Of a stretch of 64,000 nt of DNA, positions 8,077-17,668 are shown piece after piece. A model generated the notes under the pieces. It saw nothing but the letters and a program-made list of their open reading frames with translations. It ran no database searches and was not told the DNA's origin. Source of the stretch: Dyadobacter jiangsuensis (GTDB lineage Bacteria > Bacteroidota > Bacteroidia > Cytophagales > Spirosomataceae). The position numbers and the translations under genes were made by a program. The stretch spans positions 186,001 through 250,000 of the forward strand of contig NZ_PYAS01000002.1 in NCBI RefSeq assembly GCF_003014695.1, in the 5' to 3' direction. Numbering within the stretch: position 1 is the stretch's first letter; every line of letters starts with the position of its first letter.

Positions 8077-9420
8077 TTAGAGCGTCGTAAAATCAAATGA
8101 TTCCAGATATTTCGTCGTGAAATTGCCGGATTTAAATCCAGGATCATCCATCAGTTTAATGTGGAAAGGGATCGTGGTTTTAATACCTTCAATCACGAAT
8201 TCCTGCAATGCGCGTTTCATACGGGTAAGCACCTCCTCGCGCGACTGCCCGCTGACGATCAGTTTCGCGATCATCGAGTCGTAGTTTGGCGGAACGGTGT
8301 AGCCGCTGTACACGTGGCTGTCGATGCGTACGCCGTGACCGCCGGGGAAATGCAGGTTGGTGATTTTACCCGCCGCCGGACGGAATCCGTTGGAAGGATC
8401 TTCCGCGTTGATACGGCACTCCATTGCGTAAAGCTTTGGCGTGTAGTTCTTACCGGAGATTGGTTCACCCGCCGCTACTTTGATTTGCTCCTTAATGAGG
8501 TCAAAATCAGTAACTTCTTCGGTGATCGGGTGCTCCACCTGGATACGGGTGTTCATTTCCATGAAGTAGAAATCGCCGTGCTTGTCGACCAGGAACTCGA
8601 TCGTACCGGCACCTTCGTAACCGATAGCCTGGGCACCTTTGATGGCCGCAGCACCCATTTTCTCACGCAACTCAGGGGTGATAATAGGGGATGGTGTTTC
8701 TTCTACCAGCTTCTGGTGACGACGCTGGATCGAGCAGTCGCGTTCCGAAAGGTGGCAAACTTTACCGAATTGGTCGCCGATGATCTGGATTTCGATGTGA
8801 CGGGGCTCTTCCACGAATTTTTCGAGGTACAAACCATCGTTTCCGAATGCAGCTGCAGATTCCGTACGGGCGTCGTTCCACGCCTTTTCGAATTCTTCCG
8901 GCTTGTTGATCACGCGCATCCCGCGTCCGCCGCCACCTGCTGTCGCTTTCACGATCACAGGGTAACCGATGCCTTCTGCGAGTTCTTTGCCTTGCTCCAA
9001 TGATTCGAGCAAGCCTTCCGAACCCGGTACAACCGGTACTCCGGCCGCGATCATCGTCGCTTTTGCGGTAGCCTTGTCGCCCATACCGTTGATCTGAGCG
9101 GCGGTGGCTCCGATGAATTTGATGCCATAATCCGCGCAAATCTGCGAGAATTCAGCGTTTTCCGACAAGAATCCGTAACCCGGGTGGATCGCGTCCGCGC
9201 CGGTTACTTCCGCTGCCGAAATGATATTCTGGATGCTCAGGTATGATTGCCTGCTGGGCGGAGGACCGATACAAACGGCCTCGTCGGCAAACCGTACGTG
9301 AAGGCTGTCGCGATCGGCTGTCGAGTAAACCGCGACAGTCTTAATGCCCATTTCACGACAGGTCCTGATTACACGCAGGGCGATTTCGCCCCGGTTAGCA
9401 ATGAGTATCTTTTTAAACAT
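8077..9420 (-). CDS. accC: Acetyl-CoA carboxylase, biotin carboxylase subunit
   Basis: This subunit carboxylates the biotin of AccB using ATP and bicarbonate, the first half-reaction of malonyl-CoA formation in fatty acid synthesis. The 447-residue length is standard. Motifs seen: N-terminal [32 protein letters not shown], the ATP-grasp glycine loop [12 protein letters not shown] (about residues 160-171), [28 protein letters not shown], and the catalytic metal-binding [16 protein letters not shown]. It is the last gene of the minus-strand cluster, 29 bp after accB, and is followed by a strong terminator. The carboxyltransferase genes accA and accD are not in the window. Confidence 0.97.
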   Translation of the reverse strand: MFKKILIANRGEIALRVIRTCREMGIKTVAVYSTADRDSLHVRFADEAVCIGPPPSRQSYLSIQNIISAAEVTGADAIHPGYGFLSENAEFSQICADYGIKFIGATAAQINGMGDKATAKATMIAAGVPVVPGSEGLLESLEQGKELAEGIGYPVIVKATAGGGGRGMRVINKPEEFEKAWNDARTESAAAFGNDGLYLEKFVEEPRHIEIQIIGDQFGKVCHLSERDCSIQRRHQKLVEETPSPIITPELREKMGAAAIKGAQAIGYEGAGTIEFLVDKHGDFYFMEMNTRIQVEHPITEEVTDFDLIKEQIKVAAGEPISGKNYTPKLYAMECRINAEDPSNGFRPAAGKITNLHFPGGHGVRIDSHVYSGYTVPPNYDSMIAKLIVSGQSREEVLTRMKRALQEFVIEGIKTTIPFHIKLMDDPGFKSGNFTTKYLESFDFTTL

Positions 9421-9449
9421 GTAATTCAGTGAGTTTTCGTTCGCTGCAA

Positions 9450-9932
9450 TTATGCAGGTTCAACCAGGAACAATGGCTGGTCGAATTCTACCGGAGTTGC
9501 GTTTTCAACCAGGATCTTCACGATTTTACCTGATACTTCGGATTCGATTTCGTTGAACAGTTTCATCGCTTCGATCACGCAAACAACTTTTCCGGGTTTG
9601 ATCTCATCACCGATGTTAGCGAATGCCGGTGTTTCCGGGCTCGACGCGCGGTAGAATGTACCGATCATCGGGGATTTAATCGTAATGAGGTTCGAAGAAG
9701 CTGGTTCTTTGGAAACCGCTGGCTCAGCCGGAGCGGCCGGTGCAGCTGCTGCGGGAGCCGCAGGAGCGATCGCAGGCGCAGGTGCCGCAACAGGTGCCGA
9801 AGTGTAGGCTACTACCGGTGCGGTGGCAAAGCGTTTTACCTTGATTTTCAGGTCTGCCGTTTCAATATTCACTTCATCAAGTCCCGACTGGGCAATGAAG
9901 TCAATCAGTTTTTGGATTTCTTTGGTTTCCAT
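9450..9932 (-). CDS. accB: Acetyl-CoA carboxylase biotin carboxyl carrier protein
   Basis: A 160-residue biotin carrier that shuttles carboxyl groups between AccC and the carboxyltransferase. The C-terminal biotinyl domain contains [13 protein letters not shown] with the biotinylated lysine at residue 124, preceded by [14 protein letters not shown]. An alanine/proline-rich linker (about residues 38-75) joins it to the N-terminal helix [17 protein letters not shown]. The ATG at 9932 lies 4 bp after the efp stop, and accC follows, so the three are almost certainly co-transcribed. Confidence 0.97.
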   Translation of the reverse strand: METKEIQKLIDFIAQSGLDEVNIETADLKIKVKRFATAPVVAYTSAPVAAPAPAIAPAAPAAAAPAAPAEPAVSKEPASSNLITIKSPMIGTFYRASSPETPAFANIGDEIKPGKVVCVIEAMKLFNEIESEVSGKIVKILVENATPVEFDQPLFLVEPA

Positions 9933-9936
9933 TTAA

Positions 9937-10503
9937 TTAAGATTTAACCCTTTCTACGTATTCGTATGTGCGTGTGTCAACTTTGATTTTTTCACCTTCG
10001 TCGATGAAAAGAGGTACCATAATGCGCGCACCGGTTTCTACTTCGATGGCTTTCTTGGGAGAGTTGGCGGTGTCGCCCTTCAATCCCGGCTCCGAATAAG
10101 TTACCACAAGCTCCACGAAAGGAGGAAGTTCGCAGGTCAGCGCTGCATCGTTTTCAGTGTTGATCAGGATCTCAACTTCCTGGCCTTCCTTCATCAGGTC
10201 GGCGTTGGTCACCAGCTTTTCGTCGATCAATACCTGGTCGAATGTCTCGGAATTCATGAAGTTGTAACCAACCTCATCTTTATATAGGAACTGGAATTTG
10301 TGTCTCTCCACACGCACGGGCGTGATGCCTGCGCCAGATGAGAACGTATTATCCAGTACTTTGCCGCTAGTAAGGCTTTTCAGTTTGGTACGTACGAACG
10401 CGTTGCCTTTTCCGGGTTTCACGTGTTGGAATTCAATCACCTGAAAAAGATCATGGTTGAAATGGATCACCAAACCGTTACGCAAATCTGCAGTAGTTGC
10501 CAT
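9937..10503 (-). CDS. efp: Translation elongation factor P
   Basis: EF-P binds between the P and E sites of the ribosome and relieves stalling at consecutive prolines. The 188-residue protein has the three-domain length. The tip loop is VKPGKGNAFVRTKLKSL with lysine 32 at the place modified in E. coli (K34), so a lysine-type modification is possible. The C-terminal signature region reads TGARIMVPLFIDEGEKIKVDTRTYEYVERV. It lies between fabH and accB in a syntenic block found across Bacteroidota. Confidence 0.96.
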   Translation of the reverse strand: MATTADLRNGLVIHFNHDLFQVIEFQHVKPGKGNAFVRTKLKSLTSGKVLDNTFSSGAGITPVRVERHKFQFLYKDEVGYNFMNSETFDQVLIDEKLVTNADLMKEGQEVEILINTENDAALTCELPPFVELVVTYSEPGLKGDTANSPKKAIEVETGARIMVPLFIDEGEKIKVDTRTYEYVERVKS

Positions 10504-10551
10504 TTTTATGCTAATGAATTGTATGATAATGCTTTATTGAAAATCACATGC

Positions 10552-11547
10552 CTAAGATTCGATACCCCATTTGAGGTACATAGCGCCCCAGGTAAAGCCT
10601 CCGCCGAATGCGGCAAGAATCAGGTTATCGCCTTTTTTAAGTTGTGATTCATAATCCCACAGGCAAAGCGGAATAGTTGCCGCTGTGGTATTTCCGTATT
10701 TGTGAATGTTCATCATGACTTTGTCCATTCCCACGCCCATCCGGTTGGCGGTTGCCTCGATGATCCGGCGGTTGGCCTGGTGTGGCACGAGCCATGCTAC
10801 GTTATCGCTGTTCAAGCCGTTGCGCTCCATGATGTCGGCAGCAATGTCGGCCATATTGGTGACGGCAAATTTGAACACCTGCGCACCATCCTGATAAACG
10901 TAATGCAGCCTGTTTTCTACCGTTTCGTGGGTAGGCGGGTAGCGGCTTCCCCCGGCTTTCTGGTTGAGGTAAGGATAACCCGCCCCATCCGACTTGATGA
11001 TCGAATCCAGGATGCCGTTTCCGGATGTGTCCGGTTCGAGCAACACAGCGCCCGCGCCGTCTCCGAAGAGAATACAGGTCTTGCGGTCGGTGTAGTCGAC
11101 GATGGCAGACATTTTATCCGCAGCTACGACAATCACCTTTTTATATTTTCCGGTCTCGATAAATTGTGAGCCGAGTGTCAATGCATAAATAAAACCCGAG
11201 CAGGCAGCCTGGATGTCGAAGCTTCCGATGTTACGGATGCCGACCATATCGCAGATGAGGTTGGCTGTGCACGGGAAAACAAAATCGGGTGTGGTAGTAG
11301 CGCAGATGAGCAGGTCGATTTCTCCGGGACTTGTATTGGTTTTGGCCAGCAAACCCTTTACTGCCTCCGCACCCATATGTGAACTTCCTAAACCTTCGCC
11401 TTTAAGAATACGTCTTTCTTTGATGCCTGTGCGGCTAACGATCCATTCGTCGTTCGTCGCAACCATTGTTTCCAACTCTGCATTAGTCAAAACATAATCA
11501 GGCACATAACCTTGTATTCCTGTTATAGAGGCTTTAATATGGGTCAT
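10552..11547 (-). CDS. fabH: Beta-ketoacyl-ACP synthase III
   Basis: FabH condenses acetyl-CoA (or branched acyl-CoA) with malonyl-ACP to start fatty acid elongation. The 331-residue protein carries the catalytic triad: cysteine 116 in [16 protein letters not shown], histidine in [14 protein letters not shown], and asparagine in [15 protein letters not shown]. The C-terminal [17 protein letters not shown] is the family end motif. It is downstream of plsX, its usual partner, with 89 bp between. Acyl chain preference cannot be read directly. Confidence 0.97.
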   Translation of the reverse strand: MTHIKASITGIQGYVPDYVLTNAELETMVATNDEWIVSRTGIKERRILKGEGLGSSHMGAEAVKGLLAKTNTSPGEIDLLICATTTPDFVFPCTANLICDMVGIRNIGSFDIQAACSGFIYALTLGSQFIETGKYKKVIVVAADKMSAIVDYTDRKTCILFGDGAGAVLLEPDTSGNGILDSIIKSDGAGYPYLNQKAGGSRYPPTHETVENRLHYVYQDGAQVFKFAVTNMADIAADIMERNGLNSDNVAWLVPHQANRRIIEATANRMGVGMDKVMMNIHKYGNTTAATIPLCLWDYESQLKKGDNLILAAFGGGFTWGAMYLKWGIES

Positions 11548-11636
11548 GATAAATCAACTATTCAAAATCCGAATAGATTTGGTAAAAAGGGACAGTTTCA
11601 GTTTTTTCATAGTCATGTGGTTGTCAGCATCCGTTG

Positions 11637-12575
11637 TTAGCTCAATGCCTGGGCGATGTGCAGGTACGCTTTGGATTTCACCTGCTTGTAAGCCCAGTCA
11701 ACCATATTTTTGATAGCCAGAGGTGTCGATACCCCGTGCGCGATCATCACATTTCCATTCACCCCGATAATGGGACTGCCTCCAATGGACTCGTAGTTCG
11801 TTTGGTCGATAAAATCGTCCTGGAAACCTCTTTTCTTCGAAATCTCGTACAGAGATTCTCCGAGTTTAAACAAAATATTGCCGGTAAAGCCGTCGGTAAC
11901 GATCACGTCAGCTTTGTTGGTGAAGAGATCTTTCCCTTCAATATTCCCGATAAAATTGATGCGTTTGTTTTGTTTCAGCAGGGGATAGGTAGCCTGTGAA
12001 GTGAGGGAGCCTTTTTGCTCTTCTTCCCCGATATTCATCAACGCAACCCTTGGCTTGTCGATCTGGAAAGTATGCTGGGCGAAAATCGAACCGATTTCAC
12101 CAAACTGCGAAAGGACCTCCGGCTTGCAATCGGCATTGGCACCGATGTCGAGCATTACGGCGTATCCTCCTCCTACCTGCGGCACGAGGCCTGCGATGGC
12201 GGGGCGAAGAATGCCTTCAATAGCTTTAATGCTGAAAAGGGCGCCCACGTGCATGGCACCTGTGTTTCCTGCACTGCAGAATATATCTACCTCTTTTTCT
12301 TTCAGAAGCTTGAAACCCACGCCAATGCTGGAATTGGGCTTTTGAGAAAGGGCTTTGGTAGGATGTTCCCCCATCTCGATTACATCTTCTGCGTGAACGA
12401 CGTCAACATTAGTAGGAGTGAAATTGTGCTGGTTGAAAATCTCCCAGATCACGTTTTCACGGCCAATTAAAACGATTCTCGCCTCGGATGGTAGCTCAGA
12501 AGAGGCTTGAATGACCCCTTCAACAATTGCTTGCGGAGCTAAATCTCCCCCCATAGCATCTACCGCAATTTTCAT
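11637..12575 (-). CDS. plsX: Phosphate acyltransferase
   Basis: PlsX converts acyl-ACP to acyl-phosphate, the donor for the first acylation of glycerol-3-phosphate in phospholipid synthesis; it acts at the membrane surface. The 312-residue protein starts with MKIAVDAMGGDLAPQAIVEG, has FCSAGNTGAMHVGALF, the IADGFTGNI-type sequence VTDGFTGNILFKL, and ends with GGSPIIGVNGNVMIAHGVS. It lies between rpmF and fabH in the conserved order. A 131-bp gap separates it from rpmF. Confidence 0.96.
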   Translation of the reverse strand: MKIAVDAMGGDLAPQAIVEGVIQASSELPSEARIVLIGRENVIWEIFNQHNFTPTNVDVVHAEDVIEMGEHPTKALSQKPNSSIGVGFKLLKEKEVDIFCSAGNTGAMHVGALFSIKAIEGILRPAIAGLVPQVGGGYAVMLDIGANADCKPEVLSQFGEIGSIFAQHTFQIDKPRVALMNIGEEEQKGSLTSQATYPLLKQNKRINFIGNIEGKDLFTNKADVIVTDGFTGNILFKLGESLYEISKKRGFQDDFIDQTNYESIGGSPIIGVNGNVMIAHGVSTPLAIKNMVDWAYKQVKSKAYLHIAQALS

Positions 12576-12706
12576 TTACACGCTGTTATTTTGACAAATA
12601 AGTTAGAAACCGAAGGTGTAAATTTAGCAGATGTGCCGCAGTAAAAAAGAATTTCGCAACAACTTTTATAGGGCTGCTGCGAAATTGAATTGCTCATCGA
12701 CTGAAA

Positions 12707-12901
12707 CTAAACCGTTTTAGTATAGTTCTCAACTACAACTTTACCTCTGTAAACCAGATTGCCTTCGTGTACGTGTGCACGGTGCAATTGGTGGATTTCT
12801 CCGGTTGTAGCATCAGTTCCCAACTGCTTTCCGGTAAGGAAATCGTGCGCTCTGCGTGAATCGCGACGGGTGCTGGAATGTCTCCGCTTAGGATGTGCCA
12901 T
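12707..12901 (-). CDS. rpmF: 50S ribosomal protein L32
   Basis: A 64-residue basic protein beginning MAHPKRRHSSTRRDSRRAHD, typical of bacterial L32, a component of the large ribosomal subunit. It has no cysteines, so it is the zinc-independent form; histidines take the corresponding region (HQLHRAHVH). The position between the DUF177 gene and plsX is the standard one in Bacteroidota. Two REP-like palindromes lie between it and the DUF177 gene. Confidence 0.97.
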   Translation of the reverse strand: MAHPKRRHSSTRRDSRRAHDFLTGKQLGTDATTGEIHQLHRAHVHEGNLVYRGKVVVENYTKTV

Positions 12902-12965
12902 GATATTTTTGGTCTATTGTTATTTACTTTTTTATAATCTGAGCTGTTGTGCTCTATCTTTTTAT

Positions 12966-12985
12966 CCGTCAGCTGAAGCTGGCGG
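12966..12985. repeat. REP-like palindrome 1
   Basis: CCGTCAGCTGAAGCTGGCGG folds into a 9-bp stem (one G-T pair) with a GA loop. On its left an A/G-rich tail reads outward on the minus strand (AAAAAGATAGAG). It is paired with the palindrome at 13021 and matches those flanking the transposase at 43.4 kb. Confidence 0.75.
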
Positions 12986-13020
12986 CAAATTGATTCTTTT
13001 TCTGCCCCTTCAATCCTCTA

Positions 13021-13040
13021 CCGTCGGTTTTAACCGACGG
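13021..13040. repeat. REP-like palindrome 2
   Basis: CCGTCGGTTTTAACCGACGG is a perfect 9-bp stem with a TT loop. It is followed by the purine-rich tail ATCGAAAGAGAAGG, close to the ATCAGAAGAGAAAG tail at 43941. The tails of this palindrome and of the one at 12966 point outward, giving an inverted pair of about 75 bp inside the DUF177-rpmF operon. Confidence 0.75.
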
Positions 13041-13056
13041 ATCGAAAGAGAAGGTT

Positions 13057-13611
13057 TTACTTTTTCAGGTTTTTTAGCGCTTCCCAGCGAGGGTCGATCT
13101 TCTCTTCATCCTCCCCTTCTTCCCCTTCCTCCTCTGCTCCCGAGGTATACACCAGCGTTCCCTCTTCCTCGCCATCCTCCAAATCGAAATCATCCTCTTC
13201 GGTACGCAGGCTCGGGTGGAGCTTTTTAACCGGTAACGACAGCGCGATGAAATCGAAAATATAACGTGCTACGTTGATCCTGTTGGTGTTACGGCTGATG
13301 ATCTCGATCTCTTCCGTGAGCTCCTCATTGTGATCGCCGAACTTCAATATGATGCGTTCGTCGGAATCAATCGGTTCTTCGAACGTTTCCAGGCTGCGGT
13401 CGCAAGTCAGGGTTACGCTTCCTGTTGTGTGAAAACGAAGCTGGATCATCGTTGCCGATTTGCTTAGGATCACGTGCGTTTTGAAGTGCCCGTGCTCGAT
13501 CAGATCCTGCTCCATTTCCTCAAAAAAAGCATCGCCAGACTCCATATCATAGTCATACTGTTTGTCTTCCAAACCGTAAATGTCTATGTTGTATTTACTT
13601 AGCTCTTTCAC
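13057..13611 (-). CDS. DUF177 (YceD-like) protein
   Basis: A 184-residue protein of the DUF177 family, almost always encoded before rpmF and linked in plants and bacteria to 23S rRNA accumulation. Features seen are KYNIDIYGLEDKQYDYD at the start, a central CDRSLETFEEPI segment with the single conserved cysteine, INVARYIFDFIALSLPVKKLHP, and an acidic tail before the DPRWEALKNLKK end motif. I chose the GTG at 13611 because homologues start just before YNIDI. The frame extends upstream to 13665, but those extra 18 residues are hydrophobic and unlike the family. No Shine-Dalgarno settles the point. Confidence 0.85.
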   Translation of the reverse strand: MKELSKYNIDIYGLEDKQYDYDMESGDAFFEEMEQDLIEHGHFKTHVILSKSATMIQLRFHTTGSVTLTCDRSLETFEEPIDSDERIILKFGDHNEELTEEIEIISRNTNRINVARYIFDFIALSLPVKKLHPSLRTEEDDFDLEDGEEEGTLVYTSGAEEEGEEGEDEEKIDPRWEALKNLKK

Positions 13612-13710
13612 TTTTTCTGTCAAAAGGAGTGCAAAGGTAATGTGTTTCAGTTTAATAAAAAACATTGGGCCGGAAAATTGTTGCCCGTCCGCCGCTATTC
13701 TTTGGCGTTA

Positions 13711-14343
13711 TCAGATTTTCCGCGCCGGATTCCCGAAATAGGTAGCACCGGCCGGTACATTTTCCACCACCACCGATCCCGCACCGATCCGGGCATTCTT
13801 GCCTACCTGAATACCGGCCACGATCACCGCACCTGAACCGATGAATACGCCGTCACCGAGTGTCACACGGTCGTTCACGATCGCGCCCGCACCGATGGTT
13901 ACGAAATCGCCTACAATGGCCGATGTATCGATGATAGCACCGGTTTGCACCAGGCAATGATGGCCGACTACCGTACGTGCGCCGATGGTCGCGCGGGCCC
14001 CAATGAGGTTACCATGCCCGATCGACGCCATGCCCGAAATCACCGCCGTGTCGTGGATCGCGTTTACCGGCATATTCTTGTATTCCTCGTTCAGCGATTC
14101 TACGAGGCGTTCGCGCACCGAGCGCTCGCCGATCGCGATGAATGCCTCGCATTTGGAGCCTATAATGTTGAGGTAGCTCGTGTCGTCGGTATTGCCGAGC
14201 ACGGTCACGTCGCCGAACTCTTTACCGTGCAGCTCCGCGTGGTCGTCGAGGAAACCGTACACGAGTACATTATTTCTTCTGAAAATATCCAGGGCCTGCA
14301 TTCCGAGGTCGCCGGCGCCGAAGATTAATACGGGGTTTTCCAT
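13711..14343 (-). CDS. NeuD/PglD-like sugar O-acyltransferase (left-handed beta-helix)
   Basis: A 210-residue acyltransferase. The N-terminal Rossmann-like part (VLIFGAGDLGMQALDIF) binds the sugar nucleotide, and the second half is a hexapeptide-repeat left-handed beta-helix (ASIGHGNLIGARATIGARTVVGHHCLVQTG and following), ending VPAGATYFGNPARKI. The histidines in VVGHHCLV are in the catalytic position of this family, which uses acetyl-CoA. The frame is open to 14418, but the ATG at 14343 places the Rossmann strand at the N-terminus. A surface polysaccharide role is inferred; the gene is isolated from any polysaccharide cluster. Confidence 0.85.
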   Translation of the reverse strand: MENPVLIFGAGDLGMQALDIFRRNNVLVYGFLDDHAELHGKEFGDVTVLGNTDDTSYLNIIGSKCEAFIAIGERSVRERLVESLNEEYKNMPVNAIHDTAVISGMASIGHGNLIGARATIGARTVVGHHCLVQTGAIIDTSAIVGDFVTIGAGAIVNDRVTLGDGVFIGSGAVIVAGIQVGKNARIGAGSVVVENVPAGATYFGNPARKI

Positions 14344-14427
14344 AATTGATGTTGCTATTGAATAAAAAGTCTTCATCTGAATGGTTAGTTCAAATGAAGA
14401 CTTAAAAATTAGGTCCAAATATAATGT

Positions 14428-15093
14428 TTACAGGAATGTTACCCTGAAAACAAACGGGCTGCCGTAGGGCGATAGATTTTGGCCGCTGTATTTATCGATC
14501 TGACTGTCGTAACTGAAATTGTACAGCGCCGTCAAATGTACCGCTTTAATAAACTTCCCGCCGATGGGTTGTGAGTAGGATGCTCCCGCCATCGGGGAAC
14601 CGAGCCATTGCCGCTTTTGATACGAGCCTTCGACATTCAGCGCTTCGTATTCCGCGATGATATTGACGGGCGGAACCACATTATACATCATAAATGCACG
14701 GCCACCATAGTAAGCAGTGTTGATATCATAATATTTGTAACGGAAATACATGATGGTGGCACCCACGCCGCCTACAAGCTTTTCGGTAAGTTCATAGCCA
14801 GCCATGGGCGAAAGGTTGATATTCGTAACCGTTCCGAGACTCAGCCCGAAGCTGCCTCCGAGGCGCAGTCTTTCGATGAACTTTTTATCTTCAAAATCTG
14901 CCAGCTTCTTCTTTTCCGCCAATACGGGTTTGTCGTTTTGTGGTTTTCTTTCAACCGGAGGTATTTCCTTTCTTTCCGGCTGTTCCTTCCGAAGCGAATC
15001 GGGGCGGTAGTATTCGTCGTTCTGCGCCATCAGCGAAGGACTGATCAAAACCGCCAGGAGAAACAGGAATGGCAGGAGAATTTTACTTTTCAT
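14428..15093 (-). CDS. Putative outer-membrane beta-barrel protein
   Basis: A 221-residue exported protein. The signal peptide (MKSKILLPFLFLLAVLISPSLMA, residues about 1-23) fixes the start at 15093 rather than the longer open frame to 15189. A charged, proline-rich segment follows (RKEQPERKEIPPVERKPQ). The rest alternates glycine and aromatic residues as in small outer-membrane barrels (LRLGGSFGLSLGTVTNINLSPMAGYEL) and ends with FVFRVTFL, whose terminal aromatic fits barrel insertion. Function unknown; the divergent neighbour is the M61 peptidase. Confidence 0.65.
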   Translation of the reverse strand: MKSKILLPFLFLLAVLISPSLMAQNDEYYRPDSLRKEQPERKEIPPVERKPQNDKPVLAEKKKLADFEDKKFIERLRLGGSFGLSLGTVTNINLSPMAGYELTEKLVGGVGATIMYFRYKYYDINTAYYGGRAFMMYNVVPPVNIIAEYEALNVEGSYQKRQWLGSPMAGASYSQPIGGKFIKAVHLTALYNFSYDSQIDKYSGQNLSPYGSPFVFRVTFL

Positions 15094-15200
15094 CTTAAAA
15101 TCGTTTATTTTATAATGTTGTAACTGGTAACGTAGGACTATCTGATTTTTGTCTACTGAAACTGCGCTTCCGGCTCCTCTTAACACCACGCGTTTCGTCT

Positions 15201-16700
15201 ATGCTTTATCACATTTCGGTTCCTGACCCACAATCCTGTTTTCTTGACATTACCTACACCATCCCCGAAATCCATAGCGAACAGATCGAAATCCAGCTGC
15301 CGGCATGGCGCCCGGGGCGGTACGAGCTTCAAAACTTCGCCAAAAATATTCAATTTATCGAAGCGACCTCAACCGCTGGTCACAAACTGCCCCTCCATAA
15401 GGTAACCAAAGACCGTTGGCGGGTTGGAACGGCTGGTCAAGACGAGGTACGCATTCACTATACCTATTACGCATCCATTCAAAATGCGGGCAGCAGCTAT
15501 GTAGACGAAGAATTGTGGTACCTCAACTTCATCAACTTCTGCATGTACACCGAGGGCCGGATCACCGAACCCTATCGTGTGGAACTCGATTTACCTGAAG
15601 GTTACCAGATTGCCTGCGGATTACCATCGGCAGGGAAGAATGCATTAGCGGCAAGAGATTTTTACCAATTGGTGGATAGCCCGATGCTCGCCTCCGGAAC
15701 TTTGCAGAAATGCGAATACGAAGTCCGCGGCATTCAGTTTAAGATATGGATGCATGGCAATCTCAAACCCAACTGGCGGCGCATCGAGCGCGATTTCCGG
15801 CGTTTCTCGCGGGAGCAGATTGCCATGATGGAAGAGTTTCCGGAAAAGGATTACCATTTCCTGAACCTGATATTGCCCACGGCATTTTACCATGGCGTAG
15901 AGCACCAAAACTCCACGATGATCGTACTCGGCCCCGACGATGAAGGCGAGGGCCTCTATTCCGACCTCCTGGGCGTGAGCTCGCACGAGCTTTTCCATGC
16001 CTGGAATATCATCCGCATTCGCCCGGCAGAGCTTTTACCTTATGATTTTACCAAAGAAAACTACTTCCAAACCTGCTTTGTTGCCGAAGGTTGCACGACC
16101 TACTATGGCGACCTTTTCCTGAGACGCGCCGGTGTGTTCAACGACGATGCCTACGTCAAGGAATTACAGGTATATATGAAGCGCCATTTCGAAAGCAGCG
16201 CCCACGCGGCGCAATCGCTCGCGGAATCGTCGTTCGACCTTTGGCTGGATGGTTATGAAAAGGGCATTCCGAACCGGAAAGTGTCGGTGTATCACAAAGG
16301 CGCGTTGGTAGCACTCATTCTGGATCTGTATTTGAGGAAGAAAACCAATCATGCTCAGTCGCTGGACGATGTCATGAAGCTGCTTTGGGTGCGCTTCGGG
16401 AAGCCGTTTGTCGGTTATACGCTGGAAGACTACATCAGTATTGTAGAAGAAGTAGCCGGCGAATCACTGGAATGGTATTGGGATGAATGCATTTTCAGCG
16501 CTGCCCCACTCGAAGAACGCCTGAACGAAGCACTCGCATTTGTAGGATTACAAATGTCGGTTTTTAGCAATGGTAATGTGCAGCTGAATGTGCTCGATGA
16601 TTTTAAGGCGCAGGTACAGCGGGAGAAATGGCTCGAAACTGTACAGGTATTGACGGTGGAGGAGGAGGAGTTGGAGGATGGGGATGAGGAGGAAGAGTGA
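15201..16700 (+). CDS. M61 family metallopeptidase
   Basis: A 499-residue peptidase of the M61 (glycyl aminopeptidase) family. The N-terminal part is the family beta domain (PAWRPGRYELQNFAKNI). The catalytic zinc motif is HELFHAWN at residues 262-269, with histidines 262 and 266 as ligands and glutamate 263 as catalyst; FVAEGCTTYYGDLFL downstream supplies the third ligand region. No signal peptide is visible, so it is probably cytosolic. The last 15 residues are strongly acidic (VEEEELEDGDEEEE), which is unusual. Many M61 enzymes have a C-terminal PDZ domain; at this length it appears to be missing. Confidence 0.87.
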   Translation: MLYHISVPDPQSCFLDITYTIPEIHSEQIEIQLPAWRPGRYELQNFAKNIQFIEATSTAGHKLPLHKVTKDRWRVGTAGQDEVRIHYTYYASIQNAGSSYVDEELWYLNFINFCMYTEGRITEPYRVELDLPEGYQIACGLPSAGKNALAARDFYQLVDSPMLASGTLQKCEYEVRGIQFKIWMHGNLKPNWRRIERDFRRFSREQIAMMEEFPEKDYHFLNLILPTAFYHGVEHQNSTMIVLGPDDEGEGLYSDLLGVSSHELFHAWNIIRIRPAELLPYDFTKENYFQTCFVAEGCTTYYGDLFLRRAGVFNDDAYVKELQVYMKRHFESSAHAAQSLAESSFDLWLDGYEKGIPNRKVSVYHKGALVALILDLYLRKKTNHAQSLDDVMKLLWVRFGKPFVGYTLEDYISIVEEVAGESLEWYWDECIFSAAPLEERLNEALAFVGLQMSVFSNGNVQLNVLDDFKAQVQREKWLETVQVLTVEEEELEDGDEEEE

Positions 16701-16708
16701 CGGCCGTG

Positions 16709-16731
16709 GATCGTCAGCCGTCGGCGGTCAA
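16709..16731 (-). repeat. 23-bp dispersed repeat, copy 1
   Basis: Read on the minus strand it begins TTGACCGCCGACGGCTGAC and ends GATC. It matches the copy at 18765-18787 at 21 of 23 positions. It lies directly after the M61 stop and overlaps the last bases of the convergent epimerase gene. Confidence 0.6.
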
Positions 16732-17639
16732 GAAAGCTCTTCTCTCAACGCACTTTCCAAATCGCCATACCGATACACAAACCCCGTTTCATCCGCAATT
16801 CGCTCATTCACTACGTAATTCCCCCCCAATACTACTGCTGCCATTTCCCCGAAGGCCAGTTTTAAGGCAAATGCAGGGACGTTAGGGAGCCATTGAGGGC
16901 GATTTAGGGCTTTGCAAATGGCTTTTGTAAGCGCTTCGTTGGTTACCGGCGGTGCTGCAACGGCATTATAGGCCCCATGCCAGCTTTCATTTTCCAGCGC
17001 TTGGATGTATAAGCGGCACATATCGTCGAGGTGGATCCATGACATCCATTGCTTCCCGGAGCCAAGCGGGGCACCTGCGCCGAAGCGGGCAGGCAATGCC
17101 ATTTTGGGGATAGCACCGCCGTCTTTGCTGATAACAATGCCGGTTCGGAGCTTGACCGTCCGGACGCCCAATGCGGCAATTTCGTTCGCCGCCTTTTCCC
17201 ATTCGATACTTACATGCGCGAGGAAATCGCGGCCTGCGGGCGTGGTTTCGGTATTTCTGGCATCGCCGGTATCCTGGCCGTAGTAGCTGATGCCCGACGC
17301 CGACACGAATGCAGCCGGTTTTATCTGCTTTTCGGCGAGCATACGGGCGATGAGGCGGATCGATTCGGTGCGGCTTTCGAGAATGGATTTTTTTCGTTCT
17401 TCCGTCCAGCGACCTTCGCCGACATTGGTACCGGCCAAATGCACCAGGAAATGCAGGTTATCGAGCGCACCTTCTTCGACATAACCCTTTTGAATATCCC
17501 ACTCAAAAACCTGAACGGACGGGATGTTCGACTTTTCCCTGCTCAGGAATGCCACTTCGTAGCCATTTGTGAGTAACATTTGCGTCAGCCGCTGGCCGAT
17601 GAGGCCCGTTCCGCCGGTGATCAGTACTTTCTTTCCCAT
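16728..17639 (-). CDS. TIGR01777-type SDR family epimerase
   Basis: A 303-residue extended short-chain dehydrogenase of the TIGR01777 group (E. coli YfcH-like). The NADP-binding motif GKKVLITGGTGLIGQRL is at residues 2-18. VSASGISYYGQDTGD carries the tyrosine region of the active site, VKLRTGIVISKDGGAIPKM is a family block, and the DUF1731-type C-terminal domain includes RPQWLPNVPAFALKLAFGEMA. The physiological substrate of this group is unknown. It precedes the PlsC-like gene's 3' end on the same strand, 29 bp apart, so the two may form an operon. Confidence 0.88.
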   Translation of the reverse strand: MGKKVLITGGTGLIGQRLTQMLLTNGYEVAFLSREKSNIPSVQVFEWDIQKGYVEEGALDNLHFLVHLAGTNVGEGRWTEERKKSILESRTESIRLIARMLAEKQIKPAAFVSASGISYYGQDTGDARNTETTPAGRDFLAHVSIEWEKAANEIAALGVRTVKLRTGIVISKDGGAIPKMALPARFGAGAPLGSGKQWMSWIHLDDMCRLYIQALENESWHGAYNAVAAPPVTNEALTKAICKALNRPQWLPNVPAFALKLAFGEMAAVVLGGNYVVNERIADETGFVYRYGDLESALREELS

Positions 17640-17668
17640 GGTATCAGGTTTGAAAAAAGTATACCAGG

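Noticed and set aside
8161..9003. A 280-codon frame antisense to accC
   Set aside because: Long antisense frames are expected opposite GC-rich conserved genes; the translation has no domain-like character.
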